A DNA stretch of 9,446 bases. Origin: Chthoniobacterales bacterium. GTDB taxonomy: Bacteria > Verrucomicrobiota > Verrucomicrobiae > Chthoniobacterales > UBA10450. Within the stretch, counting starts at the first letter, position 1, and the number at the start of each line of letters is the position of its first letter. The translations under genes were made by a program, and so were the position numbers. This document shows positions 1 through 6,108 of the stretch, one piece after another. Location: NCBI GenBank assembly GCA_003244125.1, contig QHBL01000119.1, positions 1 through 9,446 on the forward strand, read 5' to 3'. The notes below the pieces were generated by a model. The model saw nothing but the letters and a program-made list of their open reading frames with translations. It was not told the origin of the DNA and did no database searches.

Positions 1-81
1 GACACCGCCGGCCCGGCGATCAATCCAATGATCAAGGTGGTGAACATCGTCGCCATTCTGATCATTCCGATTTTCTTTTAA
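1..81 (+). CDS. hppA: Membrane-bound proton/sodium-translocating pyrophosphatase, C-terminal end (partial)
   Basis: The first 26 codons, open at the 5' edge, read DTAGPAINPMIKVVNIVAIL and then a hydrophobic tail ending in TAA. The DTAGP-x-NPMIK-x-x-NIVA pattern is the characteristic C-terminus of H+/Na+-pumping membrane pyrophosphatases (HppA family). These hydrolyse pyrophosphate to phosphate and pump ions across the cytoplasmic membrane. Only the last transmembrane helix and its preceding loop are visible, so the catalytic part and the ion/potassium-dependence class cannot be judged. The gene is followed after 31 bp by a small gene on the same strand, possibly co-transcribed. The identity rests on the short tail motif alone. 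Confidence 0.82.
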   Translation, partial: DTAGPAINPMIKVVNIVAILIIPIFF

Positions 82-112
82 CAGCCGCGTTTGGCGGCGT
101 AAGTTCGGTTCG

Positions 113-511
113 ATGGCCAACGATTCGCGCGATTACCAGATTGTCTCTTCCACTCACACGCCCGCCTTGCAAAAAGCGCTGGCGAAACCGGATGCGGGTG
201 CGAACCCATTCAAGGTCGTCATTGATCCCAAGGTGCGGATGGATTTGCGTCGGGCGCTGGTCGATTTGATCGATTACCACGACGAAGCGCTGGCCGAACA
301 TTTTGCCGAGGGCAAACTCGCGCTCGATTCCTACAAGGAATACATCGAACTCTTCGCCCGCAGTCTCAAGGAAACAATGGAAAGCCGGGAAGGCGTTTCC
401 TATTTACTTCGCGCCGTCGGCTTCGATGTCCGGCCCGACGAGATCAACCTCGACCCCGAGCTGCGCTGGAAAAAAGGCGCACCCGGCGCATTTGGCCGCA
501 GCCTTTTATAA
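113..511 (+). CDS. Conserved-looking hypothetical protein, 132 aa
   Basis: I do not recognise this protein. It is 132 aa, soluble, with no signal peptide or transmembrane segment. The middle (about residues 40-105) is rich in Leu/Ala/Glu/Lys and looks largely alpha-helical, with a dense acidic/His stretch DLIDYHDEALAEHF around residues 51-64. The C-terminal part ends in a basic, Gly-rich tail (WKKGAPGAFGRSLL). There are no cysteines, so metal binding through Cys is excluded. The ATG at 113 is the only sensible start and has no clear Shine-Dalgarno site, in line with several other genes here. It lies 31 bp after the pyrophosphatase gene and ends 34 bp before the converging TPR gene. Codon choice is GC-rich at third positions like its neighbours, which supports real coding. 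Function unknown. Confidence 0.72.
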   Translation: MANDSRDYQIVSSTHTPALQKALAKPDAGANPFKVVIDPKVRMDLRRALVDLIDYHDEALAEHFAEGKLALDSYKEYIELFARSLKETMESREGVSYLLRAVGFDVRPDEINLDPELRWKKGAPGAFGRSLL

Positions 512-545
512 CATTACGCGGAGCACAGGCCGGCGCGCGGTTGTT

Positions 546-2237
546 CTAACGAGATGTGGATTTAACTAACGCCGCTTCCTCGCTCGCTAAACGTTCCACC
601 GAAATCGACTTGATAATCTCCTCCGCCCGCTCCGCCTGCTCGTTCGCCATCAAGCTCGCCGCATACACCGCTCGCCAGGCCGGCGGCGTTTTTTCCCAAT
701 CAATCGGCGGGCCGCTGAATTGCCCGAGCGCGCCCGCCGCATTGTGCTGACGCAAACAACCAAGCGCTGCCGTCACCCGAAACTCGAGCCGATTCGGGAA
801 CTTCGCCGCCAGCGCCTTCGCTTTGGCCGCGTTCTCATCGACGTCGCGCTCGAGTAAGAGATTGTAATACAGCAAGCGATTCTGCGCGTCGGGATCGCTG
901 CTCTGCAAGGCCAGGGCTTTCTCGGCCAGGTTGCGCGCGGCATTGACGTCACGCGTTTTCGCGGCCAGCCGCTGCTGTCCCGCGAGCGCGTTCAGCGTAT
1001 ATTCCGGCGCGCGCGCGAGCTGATCGAACGCGCGCAACGCCGCTTCCGTCGCGCCACTTTGCTCGGCAAAATTCGCCACGAACTGAAGCTTCTGCGCGTC
1101 AGTTCCGGCAGCGGCGATGGCTTTGCTCCAGTGTACCTCCGCGTCAAGCGTAGCCTGCTGCTCCTGCGCCGCGCGCGCCCGAAACGATTCGATAATAGTC
1201 GGGTCGAACCCGACATCCGGCCGGGCGAGCGCCTCGTCAATTTCACTCCAGCGCTTCAGGGTCGCCAACGCATCGAGCCGCGCGAGCAAGAGCTCTTTGT
1301 CTTGCGAATCAGCAGGCGCGAATTCCAGCACACGCTCAGCCTGGCCGTGGCCATTCAGCCATTGGGCAACGCCTACGCGCGCCGCCACGTCATGCGTCCA
1401 CCTCGCGGCGATATCATTATAAATCGCGGCGGCATTCTCAGGATGTAACCGCCGGTCGAGATCACCCGCGAGGAGCGCATCGCTGACCCCGAACGGCGAA
1501 CGCGAACGCACGATTTCGAGCAGTCGCGATAACTCGGGAGTCGTTAGCTCAGGTGCGCGGGCGAGCGCCTGCACCGCGGCCGTTTTCGCTGTCGCGCTTT
1601 CGGTAACCAGCTTCCATAAAATATCGCGCGCTTCCTTGCGCTCTGCCAGCTTTGCCGAAGCGGCCAACACTTGAGCCAGCCGCGCCTGCGCACCGTCATC
1701 TCCCGGCGCGCGCTTCGCCGCCAGCCGCGCGTATTCGACCGCGCGATCGCCATTGCCGGTGAGCTCCGAATAGTCCGAGGCCAGCCGCAACGCGCGTGTG
1801 CTTGGGTCGGCGCGGAGCAAGTCATCGATCACTTTCTGTGCGGCGGGAAACATCCCGGCGTGCACCAGCGCGCTAGCATATTCCTCGCGATCACTCGCTG
1901 TCGCGCGCGGCGAAGCGGCGACCTGTTCCCAGAGCGGGACCGCTTCGGCGCGGCGCAGTTTCGTCGCCAGCCGCGCCGCGCCGCGCAAGGAACGATAACC
2001 GAACGGATCGAGCTTCAGCGCGGCACGATAATCCACCGCTGCTTCGCCCAGCTTTTCCTGCTGCACCAGGCGTTCCGCTTCGGCCGAGAGTGCATCGGCC
2101 CGGCGCGCCTTGATCCAATGATACGCTGGTTTGGCCGAAACCAGCACCGCTGCAAACACCCCCGCGGCGACAATGACGCGGCGGCGTCGCTTCGTTGCGC
2201 GATGCCTGCCACGCCGCGGCCACGTTTCATCCGCCAT
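546..2237 (-). CDS. N-terminally membrane-anchored TPR-repeat protein, exosortase-associated
   Basis: The frame stays open upstream to 2438, but the natural start is the ATG at 2237 (563 aa). It sits inside the last codons of the exosortase gene (ATGGCGGATGA, 11-bp overlap), is preceded by a G-rich Shine-Dalgarno-like run, and begins MADETWPRRG. Residues 8-20 are Arg-rich, 21-36 form one hydrophobic helix (VIVAAGVFAAVLVSA), and the rest is a long Ala/Leu/Glu-rich helical solenoid. The positive-inside rule puts the repeats in the periplasm. A clear TPR-like unit is near residues 64-80 (GEAAVDYRAALKLDP), with degenerate TPR-like helices through most of the remainder. The C-terminus (from about residue 509, GPPIDWEKTPPAWRAVYAAS) looks like a capping segment. 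TPR proteins are common in exosortase/exopolysaccharide loci, where they act as scaffolds; that role here is inferred from the overlap with the exosortase gene. No catalytic motif is seen. Confidence 0.85.
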   Translation of the reverse strand: MADETWPRRGRHRATKRRRRVIVAAGVFAAVLVSAKPAYHWIKARRADALSAEAERLVQQEKLGEAAVDYRAALKLDPFGYRSLRGAARLATKLRRAEAVPLWEQVAASPRATASDREEYASALVHAGMFPAAQKVIDDLLRADPSTRALRLASDYSELTGNGDRAVEYARLAAKRAPGDDGAQARLAQVLAASAKLAERKEARDILWKLVTESATAKTAAVQALARAPELTTPELSRLLEIVRSRSPFGVSDALLAGDLDRRLHPENAAAIYNDIAARWTHDVAARVGVAQWLNGHGQAERVLEFAPADSQDKELLLARLDALATLKRWSEIDEALARPDVGFDPTIIESFRARAAQEQQATLDAEVHWSKAIAAAGTDAQKLQFVANFAEQSGATEAALRAFDQLARAPEYTLNALAGQQRLAAKTRDVNAARNLAEKALALQSSDPDAQNRLLYYNLLLERDVDENAAKAKALAAKFPNRLEFRVTAALGCLRQHNAAGALGQFSGPPIDWEKTPPAWRAVYAASLMANEQAERAEEIIKSISVERLASEEAALVKSTSR

Positions 2238-3807
2238 CCCCCGGCTGATAATGGAAAAGCGCGCGCAAAATCGCAAGGGCGCGCTGCGGCTCCGGCGGCC
2301 GTCGCGCATCGCCGGCGATGACGCAGGAGACGATCTCAGTGGCTGACCGGCGTTTCCCTTCGAGATGCATCTCCGGCGGCGCAGCCGTGGCGCGGAGAAC
2401 CTGATCCGGTTGGTAATCCAGCGGCACCGGATCTCCATTGCGCCAAACGCCCCAGAGCTGGAGCGCCTCGATCTCGCCGCGGTGAAATTTGAAAATGTAA
2501 AGCTGCACGTCGCGGCCGGATAAACTCACCCTCACCGGCTCAGGGCCGCCCGCGCTCTGCCAGCCTACGCCAGGCATGCAGATGTCTGGCCGATGGACGA
2601 GGACGAAACGGTTCCAAGGCGAAGGCTTCCAGAAAAAATGGTAGCTCTCGGCGTAGCCCAGTCGCGGATCGCGCACCCGAATGGCTTCGCCGCTGCTCGG
2701 ATGCAGCTCCTGCCAGACGTCGCGCGGGAAATCGATTCGGGTTTGGGCGACGCCGCTGTCATCACGCAGTGAAAACCAGGCGCGCGTTTGGGTGCGATCG
2801 CGCGCCTCCATTCTCGCGGATGTAATCTGCGCGGCCGCAACGCCGAGGACGCCGGCGATAAACAGTGCCACCGCCGCGAGCGCGATGCCGCCGGAGAGAT
2901 TGCGGCTCAATCCAAACCAGCGCTCTTTGATTTTCCCAAAATCGAGCGCGGGGACAGCTGCAACGCGTCCCCGCAACAACCTGCCGCACAACCAAATTGC
3001 CACCACCATGGCGGTGACGACGAGGGAGCCGGTGAGATCATGAATTTTTTCGACGGCGGCGATGCCGTGCCACTCCGCCTGAAGCGAGAGGACGAAGGTG
3101 CGAATGAGATTCGTGCCGAGGGCGAGGCCGATGGCTATGGCGAGAAGCGCGAGCCGTTTGAGCGGACGCAGCCGGAACCATTCGCCCATGGCCAGACCGA
3201 ACATGATCCCGGATTGAAGCGAGCGAATGCCGCTGCACGCTTCGGTGATCCCGACAACGCCCTTGCGCAGAGTGATGGCGCCGCCGCTGGTGTGCGCGGT
3301 GATGCCGCAGAGGTGGAGCAGCACGGTCGTGGCAGCGGCCACGGTGTTCATCAGGCCGGCTGTAATCGGCTGCTCGAACCGCGGCGGCCACGGCACGGCG
3401 GTGAGGAAAAAAAGCACCGGGAATAACTCTGCCCTCAGCAGATTCGCTCCACCGGCGAGCCAGCAAAAGGCAAGCGTGAGCACCACCGGAAAGAGCGCGA
3501 TGAGCCACGTGACGATCATGGGATGAAGCACCTGCTCACGCGCGAACTCAACGCCGAAGAAAACCGGCGCAAGTACAAGCAGCGCGAGCGAGAGCCACAG
3601 CGGAAAGTTCTGATGGAAGCGATCCATGTTCGTGGCTGGCACAGAAGCAAATCGCCTCACCGCGAACGCGACCATCAGCACCGGCACAATCCAGCCGTAG
3701 GAGTAGTTGGGATTCCCGCGCCAATGTTCCGCGCAGCTCCAGATGGCCCAGGTCCAGGCGCCGGCGAGCAGCGCCAGGGCGGCGAAAGAGGCGCGGTCAA
3801 TCTTCAC
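2227..3807 (-). CDS. Exosortase fused to EpsI-like C-terminal domain
   Basis: A 526-aa membrane protein. Residues 1-275 hold about eight hydrophobic helices and the exosortase/archaeosortase catalytic triad: Cys191 in EACSGIRSLQS, Arg236 in GTNLIRTFVL, and His256 in EKIHDLTG. Exosortases are membrane transpeptidase-like enzymes that cleave the C-terminal PEP-CTERM-type sorting signal of exported proteins. After a further helix (about 305-327), residues 328-526 form an extracytoplasmic domain with HRPDICMPGVGW (405-416), the hallmark of EpsI/DUF3485, usually a separate gene. The fusion makes one two-module protein, much longer than the roughly 280-300 aa of a bare exosortase. The start is a GTG at 3807; no ATG lies in frame between it and the upstream stop, and it gives a complete first helix. 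No good Shine-Dalgarno site is seen, and a 14-bp palindrome overlaps the start. The TPR gene overlaps its end, and a probable substrate gene is divergent. The exosortase subtype cannot be named confidently. Confidence 0.92.
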   Translation of the reverse strand: MKIDRASFAALALLAGAWTWAIWSCAEHWRGNPNYSYGWIVPVLMVAFAVRRFASVPATNMDRFHQNFPLWLSLALLVLAPVFFGVEFAREQVLHPMIVTWLIALFPVVLTLAFCWLAGGANLLRAELFPVLFFLTAVPWPPRFEQPITAGLMNTVAAATTVLLHLCGITAHTSGGAITLRKGVVGITEACSGIRSLQSGIMFGLAMGEWFRLRPLKRLALLAIAIGLALGTNLIRTFVLSLQAEWHGIAAVEKIHDLTGSLVVTAMVVAIWLCGRLLRGRVAAVPALDFGKIKERWFGLSRNLSGGIALAAVALFIAGVLGVAAAQITSARMEARDRTQTRAWFSLRDDSGVAQTRIDFPRDVWQELHPSSGEAIRVRDPRLGYAESYHFFWKPSPWNRFVLVHRPDICMPGVGWQSAGGPEPVRVSLSGRDVQLYIFKFHRGEIEALQLWGVWRNGDPVPLDYQPDQVLRATAAPPEMHLEGKRRSATEIVSCVIAGDARRPPEPQRALAILRALFHYQPGDGG

Positions 3808-3816
3808 ACGTGTGAA
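3803..3816. promoter_or_regulatory. 14-bp perfect palindrome over the exosortase GTG start (possible operator)
   Basis: The sequence TTCACACGTGTGAA is its own reverse complement. It contains the exosortase start codon (GTG at 3807-3805 on the minus strand). A perfect 14-bp palindrome at a start codon is the kind of site a dimeric repressor could use, or it could form a small hairpin at the translation start. No regulator gene is nearby, so any function is inferred. Confidence 0.35.
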
Positions 3817-3851
3817 TGAAGCAAGAATCGGAGACGGCCCAAGTTTGGCTG

Positions 3852-3872
3852 GTGAATAGGGAATAGTGAATG
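3852..3872. repeat. Three tandem heptamers (GTGAATA type)
   Basis: Three head-to-tail 7-bp units: GTGAATA, GGGAATA, GTGAATG, with one mismatch each in the second and third. They lie in the divergent intergenic region between the exosortase and its candidate substrate. Short tandem heptamers of this kind occur as dispersed intergenic repeats in several bacterial phyla. Nothing here shows a coding or promoter role. Confidence 0.55.
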
Positions 3873-3893
3873 GTCATGTATCCCGATTTCGCT

Positions 3894-3926
3894 TTGTAGC
3901 GGCCCAGCGTTGTAGCTACTCCAGCG
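3894..3926. repeat. Imperfect tandem repeat of about 16-17 bp beginning TTGTAGC
   Basis: TTGTAGC-GG-CCCAGCG (3894-3909) is followed directly by TTGTAGC-TAC-TCCAGCG (3910-3926). The second copy contains the palindrome GTAGCTAC (3912-3919). A further TGTAGCG is at 4006-4012, just before the substrate gene, and TGTAGC reappears at 4705 after that gene. The motif therefore brackets the 4024-4629 gene. Confidence 0.5.
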
Positions 3927-4023
3927 CCGGGTAAAAACCGCTCGGCCCCCGATTTGCAGACCCGGCAAAAATCTGGATTGACTTTGGCGCGCGAAACTGG
4001 AGAACTGTAGCGTTTTTCACGAC

Positions 4024-4629
4024 ATGAAAAAATCAATCCTGGCAATTGTCGCGGCAGGGCTGGCCGCGGCGGGGAGCATGCGCGCCGACATTATCCCCAC
4101 TCTCGACACCATCTCGGCGACGGGCGCGGCTGATTTCACCTGGAGCTACCGCGCCACCCTCACCCAAGACGAGAATGCCATCGCCACCGGCAGCAACGGC
4201 GGCGACTACTTCACCATCTACGATTTCGGTGGCTTCATTCCCGGCACCAACGCGCAGCCGGCGGGCTGGACCTTTTCCTTCAGTTTACTCGGCACAACTC
4301 CGCCGAAAGTCACGCCGGCGGACGACCCCTCCATTTACAATCTGACCTGGCACTACGTCGGCGGCGCCGGATTCCCGAATGAAATTGTCGGCCCTGTGAA
4401 CCTTGGGTTGTTCTCTGCTGAGACCACGACCGATCAGCTCCGGCTCGGTGAATTTGCCGCGGAAGCGACAAAAAATACCGGGCCCTTTTCCGGCACCCCG
4501 GTGGATAATATCGGCAGCGTCGCCATTCCTATTCCTGAAATGTCAGCCCTCTTGCCGATGATCGGCGTGTGCGGATTAGGCGCAATCGGCCTCGCCAGTT
4601 CCTGGTGGCGTCGCCGGGCGCCGCGATAG
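4024..4629 (+). CDS. Exported protein with variant PEP-CTERM (PEM-type) sorting signal; candidate exosortase substrate
   Basis: A 201-aa protein with a complete export and sorting architecture. Residues 1-21 are a classical signal peptide (MKKSILAIVAAGLAAAG..., likely cut after SMRA). Residues 22-165 are the mature domain: Thr/Gly/Asp-rich, probably beta-structured, with only scattered charge and no catalytic motif I recognise. Residues 169-198 are a tripartite C-terminal tail: IPIPEMSALLP, a hydrophobic helix (about 176-195), then RRR. This has the layout of PEP-CTERM signals, but with PEM in place of PEP, followed by S-A-L-L-P. The start ATG at 4024 gives the full signal peptide, although no Shine-Dalgarno site is visible. 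It is divergent from the exosortase-EpsI gene 216 bp away, so the two are a natural enzyme-substrate pair. The sorting call is well supported; the role of the mature protein (matrix, surface or exopolysaccharide-linked) is unknown. Confidence 0.88.
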   Translation: MKKSILAIVAAGLAAAGSMRADIIPTLDTISATGAADFTWSYRATLTQDENAIATGSNGGDYFTIYDFGGFIPGTNAQPAGWTFSFSLLGTTPPKVTPADDPSIYNLTWHYVGGAGFPNEIVGPVNLGLFSAETTTDQLRLGEFAAEATKNTGPFSGTPVDNIGSVAIPIPEMSALLPMIGVCGLGAIGLASSWWRRRAPR

Positions 4630-4637
4630 CGCATCGC
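4623..4637. repeat. Small hairpin over the stop codon of the PEM-CTERM gene
   Basis: GCGAT (4623-4627) pairs with ATCGC (4633-4637) around a 5-nt loop that includes most of the TAG stop. No T-run follows, so it is not a canonical intrinsic terminator. It is the first of a cluster of hairpins running to about 4794. Confidence 0.3.
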
Positions 4638-4661
4638 CCGTTCGTGCAAATTCTCCACTCG

Positions 4662-4678
4662 TATTCGCGCAGCGAATA
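4662..4678. repeat. Perfect 7-bp hairpin
   Basis: TATTCGC (4662-4668) and GCGAATA (4672-4678) form a perfect stem around the loop GCA. It lies 33 bp after the stop of the PEM-CTERM gene. There is no following T-run. It could stabilise the 3' end of the transcript or be part of a palindromic repeat element. Confidence 0.45.
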
Positions 4679-4704
4679 ACGCCGCGCGCACCAGCGAGCG
4701 CCAC

Positions 4705-4748
4705 TGTAGCCGCTTCGCTGTGCGAAGCGCAGGCAGGACGATGCTACA
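4705..4748. repeat. REP-like palindromic element bounded by TGTAGC/GCTACA
   Basis: Outer inverted hexamers TGTAGC (4705-4710) and GCTACA (4743-4748) enclose a perfect 8-bp hairpin, CGCTTCGC (4711-4718) / GCGAAGCG (4722-4729) with loop TGT. The nested inverted-repeat layout resembles small dispersed palindromic elements (REP or MITE type). The TGTAGC arm matches motifs upstream of the same gene (3894, 3910, 4006). Copy number in the genome cannot be seen from this window. Confidence 0.5.
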
Positions 4749-4775
4749 CGCGCCCTGCAGCGAAACCCATCCCAA

Positions 4776-4794
4776 CGTCGCCCGAAGAGCGACG
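4776..4794. repeat. 6-bp hairpin upstream of the MBL-fold gene
   Basis: CGTCGC (4776-4781) pairs with GCGACG (4789-4794) around a 7-nt loop. It is the last of the hairpins in the 4630-4874 spacer. No T-run follows. The remainder of the spacer up to 4874 shows no recognisable promoter or small gene. Confidence 0.35.
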
Positions 4795-4874
4795 GCTAAA
4801 GCGAGCGAGCTAACGACGGTCGTCTCGAAAGTTCTTGGTGCCCTTACCCGCGCCTGCCAAAATCACCAGCCCAC

Positions 4875-5822
4875 ATGAACGACGCGCCCAGCACTCGCAT
4901 CAAGTTTTGGGGCGTGCGCGGTTCCATTCCCACTCCGGGCCCGGGCACCGTGCGCTACGGCGGCAACACCAGCTGCGTCGAAGTTCGCGCCGAAGGCGAA
5001 ATCATCATCCTTGATGCCGGCTCGGGCATTCGTCTGCTCGGACAATCGCTCCAGCACGAATTCGGCGCCGCGCCCATCAACCTCTCGCTCCTCATCTCCC
5101 ACACGCATTGGGATCACATCCAGGGTCTCCCGTTTTTTCTTCCCGCTTATGAACGCCGGAATGAGCTCCGCGTCTTCGGCTACGACGGCACTCGCGCGCG
5201 CTTGGGTGAAATCCTTGCCGGCCAAATGGAGACGCCATTCTTCCCCGTCAGCATGGCGGCCATGCCAGGGAAGATCGAAGTCGAAGAATTGCGTGAGATG
5301 GATTTCCACATCGGCGAAGTCCGCGTCCGCGCCAGGTTCCTTAATCATCCCGGCGTTTGTGTGGGCTATCGCATTTTTACCCGCGCCGGATCGGTCGCCT
5401 ACATGCCCGACAACGAACCGTTCGAGAAGCTCGAGGAACAATTGCGCAACCGCGGCGCCGACAACACCGGCCATCACTACAAAGCGCCCGCGGAGGAACG
5501 CGCCGATCTGGTCGAGTTCCTGCGCAGCGCCGACGTGCTCATCCTCGACGCGCAATACACCGACGAAGAATACCAGGGCCACATCGGATGGGGCCACGGC
5601 TGCATCAGCAGCGTCGTCTCACTTGCGGCCGCCGCCGATGCCAAGCGCCTCATCCTCTTTCATCACGACCCGAATCACGATGACGCCATGGTAGACAAAA
5701 TTGTGGAGAAAGCGCGCATGCAAATGGCGCAACTGGGCAAATCGATCACGGTGGAAGCAGCGCAGGAAGGAAGCGAAATCATTCTTCAGGCGCATGGCTC
5801 GGCCGCCGCGCTGCTGGCTTGA
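4875..5822 (+). CDS. MBL-fold metallohydrolase (PhnP/cyclic-nucleotide phosphodiesterase-like)
   Basis: A 315-aa cytoplasmic enzyme of the metallo-beta-lactamase superfamily. The opening KFWGVRGSIPTPG (10-22) and RYGGNTSCVEV (27-37) are typical of COG1235-like hydrolases. The metal-binding motif HTHWDH is at 76-81 (His76, His78, Asp80, His81). Further likely ligands are His158 (NHPG), Asp179 (MPDN) or Asp225 (LILDAQYT), and His263/His264 in LFHHDP. Such proteins hydrolyse phosphodiester or similar bonds with two metal ions; the substrate cannot be read from sequence. Database entries for this subfamily often say 'cAMP phosphodiesterase class II-like', but that is by homology only. The length is slightly above the 250-300 aa usual for the group, with a helical insert at about 180-215. 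The ATG at 4875 has no Shine-Dalgarno site, but the conserved N-terminal motif fixes the start. It stands alone between a hairpin-rich spacer and a tRNA gene. Confidence 0.88.
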   Translation: MNDAPSTRIKFWGVRGSIPTPGPGTVRYGGNTSCVEVRAEGEIIILDAGSGIRLLGQSLQHEFGAAPINLSLLISHTHWDHIQGLPFFLPAYERRNELRVFGYDGTRARLGEILAGQMETPFFPVSMAAMPGKIEVEELREMDFHIGEVRVRARFLNHPGVCVGYRIFTRAGSVAYMPDNEPFEKLEEQLRNRGADNTGHHYKAPAEERADLVEFLRSADVLILDAQYTDEEYQGHIGWGHGCISSVVSLAAAADAKRLILFHHDPNHDDAMVDKIVEKARMQMAQLGKSITVEAAQEGSEIILQAHGSAAALLA

Positions 5823-5857
5823 AAAGACCAGGCGCACGCCTAAAATTCAACCACGAT

Positions 5858-5931
5858 TGCCTCGTAGTGTAACGGTAGCACCAGAGATTCTGGATCTCTT
5901 TGTCTAGGTTCGAATCCTAGCGAGGCAGCCA
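5858..5931 (+). tRNA. tRNA-Gln (anticodon CTG)
   Basis: A complete 74-nt cloverleaf. The acceptor stem TGCCTCG/CGAGGCA is perfect (7 bp), the D arm is GTGTAACGGTAGCAC, and the anticodon stem AGAGA/TCTCT encloses the loop TTCTGGA with anticodon CTG at 5890-5892. The T arm is CTAGG-TTCGAAT-CCTAG, followed by discriminator G and an encoded CCA. The weak U1-A72 pair is typical of bacterial tRNA-Gln. It reads the codon CAG. It follows the MBL-fold gene by 35 bp on the same strand. Confidence 0.96.
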
Positions 5932-5948
5932 ACCCTTCGGCCTGCCTC
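5922..5948 (+). terminator. Possible 3' hairpin using the tRNA acceptor strand
   Basis: GAGGCAG (5922-5928), which is the 3' acceptor strand plus discriminator base of the tRNA, is perfectly complementary to CTGCCTC (5942-5948) just downstream. CC/GG pairs can extend the stem with one bulged base. Only a short TCTT follows, so this is at best a weak terminator. The downstream arm repeats the 5' acceptor sequence TGCCTC (5858-5863) and could therefore compete with cloverleaf folding in the precursor. Confidence 0.3.
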
Positions 5949-6010
5949 TTCACGGGCCCGCGCTCGAAACCGTTCACATTGCATTCGCCGGCCACTCTGC
6001 TAATCCGGCA

Positions 6011-6080
6011 ATTAGTTGAAAATAGTTATTCACCCATGCATGGTCTCTGTTTGTAGAGTGTGATTAGCTGAGTTATTCAC
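6011..6080. repeat. Direct repeat ATTAG(T/C)TGA..AGTTATTCAC, two copies
   Basis: ATTAGTTGA (6011-6019) plus AGTTATTCAC (6024-6033) recurs as ATTAGCTG (6063-6070) plus AGTTATTCAC (6071-6080). The 10-bp core is identical and spaced 47 bp start to start. Both cores include TTATTCAC, and the second reads TTATTCACA, which fits the DnaA-box pattern TTATNCACA. The spacing is about 4.5 helical turns. It may be a regulator-binding pair upstream of the RHS unit. Confidence 0.45.
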
Positions 6081-6108
6081 AATCGAAGTTAGGGAAATAG
6101 CAGAGGTA

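Noticed and set aside
84..98. GCCGC/GCGGC hairpin between hppA and the 132-aa gene as a terminator
   Set aside because: The stem is only 5 bp and no T-run follows; the next gene starts 15 bp later on the same strand.
512..545. Bidirectional terminator between the two converging genes
   Set aside because: The 34-bp gap contains no convincing stem with T-runs; it is GC-rich without a clear inverted repeat.
2238..2438. Longer N-terminus for the TPR protein from an ATG at 2438
   Set aside because: The extra 67 residues are Arg/Ser-rich and overlap the exosortase coding sequence; the start at 2237 has a purine-rich site and a clean anchor sequence.
3978..4010. TTGACT as a -35 box for the PEM-CTERM gene
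   Set aside because: No acceptable -10 box lies 16-18 bp downstream; the region there is AGAACTG, which does not fit.
3797..4045. 82-aa minus-strand reading frame across the divergent intergenic region
   Set aside because: It spans the repeats and the palindrome, has mixed composition with no domain or signal, and overlaps both gene starts; likely chance.
5830..5841. AGGC..GCCT stem after the MBL-fold gene as a terminator
   Set aside because: The stem is 4-5 bp with a tiny loop and is followed by TAAAATT rather than a T-run.
6026..6081. Two DnaA-box-like sites (TTATTCACC and TTATTCACA) in AT-rich DNA, suggesting a replication origin
   Set aside because: Only one site fits the consensus fully, there is no dnaA, dnaN, parAB or rep gene nearby, and no box cluster; a regulatory repeat is the simpler reading.
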